Source of the DNA: Lacrimispora algidixylanolytica
Lineage (GTDB): Bacteria; Bacillota; Clostridia; Lachnospirales; Lachnospiraceae
Direction of reading: 5' to 3'
Assembly (NCBI RefSeq): GCF_003609635.1
Contig: NZ_MCIA01000023.1
Coordinates: 124,001-188,000, forward strand
Length of the DNA stretch: 64,000 nt
Below, one piece after another: positions 62,298-64,000 of the stretch. The notes under the pieces are model-generated. The model did no database searches. It had not been told where the DNA came from and saw only the letters and a list, made by a program, of their open reading frames with translations. Within the stretch, counting starts at the first letter, position 1, and each line of letters starts with the position of its first letter. The position numbers and the translations under genes were made by a program.

Positions 62298-63035
62298 ATG
62301 ATTAAAATTGCTATCTGTGACGACGAATCCATATTTATTGAGCAGATCAAATCCATGATTAAAAGCACATTATCAGAAGCGCATATCTCTTACTTAACCG
62401 ATTCTTTCACATCAGGGGAGATGTTGTGTGAAAAACTAAAAGGAGGTACTATTTATGATTTGGCATTTCTGGATATTAGTATGAATGGTATGAACGGAAT
62501 TGAAGTTGGAGCTAAATTAAGATATTATTTTCAAAACAAAAAAACCATTATTATTTACATTTCGTCCTATGATAACCGGGCAAAAGAAGTTTTTTGCCTT
62601 GACACCTTTCGCTTTTTGTCAAAGCCCATTGATCCTGAGCTTTTTAAAAAAGACCTTTTGAGTGCCTATAAACGGTTAAATGAAATAAAGGACGACTTTT
62701 TTTGTTTTAAGGATATTGACAGAGGGCAATGTAATATTCCTGTTGAGGATATTATTTATCTTGAAATATCCAAAGGACATAAAATCAATGTGATTACAAA
62801 AGACGCCCGCTATATTTTCTATGGGAAACTTATGGAGGTATTTGAGAAGTTAGAAGCCCAGGGGTTTTTATTGATTCATCATTCTATTTTAATCAACTAT
62901 TACCACATCCGGCAGATATCCTATGAGAAAGTTCTCATGTCTAATGATGCAAGCTTGACCATAAGCGGCCCAAAGAGAAAGGAAATAAGGGCGAACTATT
63001 TACAGCTTAGGAAAAATAAGGAAGACGACAAATGA
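62298..63035 (+). CDS. AgrA-like LytTR response regulator
   Basis: A 245-residue regulator. I start at the ATG at 62298 because GGAAGGAG lies upstream and the protein then begins MIKIAICDDE as expected; a longer frame from 62250 is less likely. The receiver domain (about 1-120) has the phosphoacceptor Asp59 in LAFLDIS. The C-terminal LytTR DNA-binding domain (about 140-240) includes HHSILINYYHI. It overlaps the histidine kinase gene by four bases and is divergent from agrD, so it should drive the operon when the peptide accumulates. Confidence 0.92.
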   Translation: MIKIAICDDESIFIEQIKSMIKSTLSEAHISYLTDSFTSGEMLCEKLKGGTIYDLAFLDISMNGMNGIEVGAKLRYYFQNKKTIIIYISSYDNRAKEVFCLDTFRFLSKPIDPELFKKDLLSAYKRLNEIKDDFFCFKDIDRGQCNIPVEDIIYLEISKGHKINVITKDARYIFYGKLMEVFEKLEAQGFLLIHHSILINYYHIRQISYEKVLMSNDASLTISGPKRKEIRANYLQLRKNKEDDK

Positions 63036-64000
63036 ACGTAATCATTACATATTTATTCATGAATATCCTTAGAACTTATGTAATATACGATTTTATTCAG
63101 ACTTTTTTAAAGAAAAGGAGAGTCCCCATTTGGGCCATCGGGATTGCTTATACTGCCTATTACCTTGTGGGAGCATACCTATACTTTAATTTGTTTAACC
63201 CAATATTAAATATCGTTTTTAACTTGGGAATCTGTTTTTTTATTTCTTTTTTGTATCAAACTTCCGTGTTTAAACGCTCTCTAGCTGCCTCTTTTATATA
63301 TATCTTATCTCTTGCAAGTGAAGATTGTACGGCGGCTTTTCTCGTTCTTTTTGTTGGAGCCTCTTTTAAAACCATAATACAGCAAGACTGTTTTGTACTC
63401 ATTGGGATCATCTTATCGAATACCATGATGTTTGGTCTGGTGAAATGGAGTAAAGTCTTCTTTTATAAACAGGAGGTTTATAACACGGAGGTCAGGCCGA
63501 CTCGCTGGCTGGCTATATTTTTGATTCCTGCAGGAAGTATCTATATCTTAAACAGTTTGACGTTAGAGATTATTTCCAATCAATCGGAATCTTCGTTTTT
63601 ACTGACAAGTGCAGTTCTTGTTTTATTGGCCATTAATATCTTGCTATTTTATTTATATGACAAGCTTTTGCTGGAAGAAAATCTAAAGTATGAAAATCTC
63701 CTGCTCTCGCAGCAAAACAATGCCTACGAAAAACAATCTGTACTGATCCAACGGTTTCAAAAGAGTTTGCGGGAGGACCGACACAACCTGCACAATCATC
63801 TGGCTGCGATATCCGGTCTCGCGGAACAAGGCCAAAACACCGAATTAATCGAATACATAAAAAAGCTCACCGTTAACGTAAAAGCACAAGAAGCCGGTAT
63901 TGACAGTGGTCATCCTGTCATTGATGCATTGATTAACAATAAGCTTTATCTCTCTCAACATTATCACGTTAAAACAGAAGTACATATTCGCCTACCTAAA
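63032..64000 (+). CDS. AgrC-like sensor histidine kinase (partial, runs off the right edge)
   Basis: 323 codons are present without a stop. The N-terminal half is a membrane domain of about six or seven hydrophobic segments (to about residue 215), followed by a coiled linker and the kinase dimerisation region with REDRHNLHNHL, whose first His after Arg-Glu-Asp-Arg is the likely phosphorylation site. SGHPVIDALINNKL near the end is typical of the GHKL ATPase of AgrC. It should sense the AgrD peptide outside the cell. The ATP-binding domain lies beyond the window. Confidence 0.9.
   Translation, partial: MNVIITYLFMNILRTYVIYDFIQTFLKKRRVPIWAIGIAYTAYYLVGAYLYFNLFNPILNIVFNLGICFFISFLYQTSVFKRSLAASFIYILSLASEDCTAAFLVLFVGASFKTIIQQDCFVLIGIILSNTMMFGLVKWSKVFFYKQEVYNTEVRPTRWLAIFLIPAGSIYILNSLTLEIISNQSESSFLLTSAVLVLLAINILLFYLYDKLLLEENLKYENLLLSQQNNAYEKQSVLIQRFQKSLREDRHNLHNHLAAISGLAEQGQNTELIEYIKKLTVNVKAQEAGIDSGHPVIDALINNKLYLSQHYHVKTEVHIRLPK

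Noticed and set aside
1-64000. CRISPR arrays, insertion sequences, integrases, tRNA or rRNA genes
   Set aside because: I found no regularly spaced repeats, transposase or integrase reading frames, or recognisable RNA genes by eye; a tRNA scan would be needed to exclude a single tRNA.

Overview
The window looks like the chromosome of a low-GC, Gram-positive anaerobe, most likely a Lachnospiraceae or Clostridium-type organism. The reasons are strong AGGAGG ribosome-binding sites, TTGACA/TATAAT promoters, ferredoxin-linked oxidoreductases, a tungsten aldehyde ferredoxin oxidoreductase, an EFR1-type flavodoxin-ferredoxin and an Agr-type cyclic-peptide quorum system. I see no rRNA, tRNA, CRISPR array, prophage or insertion sequence.

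Left part (1-12 kb, mostly minus strand): the start of an unknown membrane-anchored protein, a methyl-accepting chemotaxis receptor, a CDP-alcohol phosphatidyltransferase, and a complete sulfate uptake and activation operon. That operon reads sbp-cysT-cysW-cysA-aprA-aprB-cysD-cysN from a clear promoter at 11826-11854. It pairs GTP-driven ATP sulfurylase (CysDN) with a short AprBA-type APS reductase.

Middle part (12-30 kb): accessory and regulatory genes. These are a superoxide dismutase, a YczE-like membrane protein, an EFR1 protein, two TetR regulators, a GyrI-like protein, an alpha/beta hydrolase, and a CorA Mg transporter preceded by an unlisted 30-codon acidic/proline leader ORF. Next come a LysR regulator, a two-component system with its own ABC exporter, a phosphodiesterase, a YwqG-family remnant, and two fusion proteins (NUDIX-DUF429 and APH-GNAT).

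Right part (30-62 kb): the centre of interest. From agrD at 62081 down to a MOSC-MogA fusion at 30313, every gene points the same way with overlaps or small gaps, and a 16-bp-stem terminator follows at 30022-30067. The unit begins with a quorum-sensing peptide gene (agrD, 47 aa) and its processing protease (agrB). It continues with a tungsten aldehyde ferredoxin oxidoreductase and an unusual biosynthetic cluster: FabF, two KASIII-type enzymes, two ACPs, an acyltransferase, an Sfp-type PPTase, two intact and one degenerate crotonase, a 3-hydroxyacyl-CoA dehydrogenase, a hotdog thioesterase, indolepyruvate ferredoxin oxidoreductase IorAB, a B12-radical SAM enzyme, two SRPBCC proteins, deoxysugar and glycosyltransferase genes, a GNAT and a PIG-L deacetylase. 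It ends with moaA, a tungstate transporter tupABC, two moeA-type genes, moaC and MOSC-mogA. AgrA/AgrC-like regulators are divergent at 62298-64000, and a 10-bp direct repeat with 21-bp period lies between them and agrD.

My reading, an inference from layout, is a quorum-controlled pathway for a glycosylated, possibly aryl-primed acyl or polyketide metabolite that brings its own tungsten uptake and tungsten-pterin assembly for its aldehyde oxidoreductase. The product is unknown.
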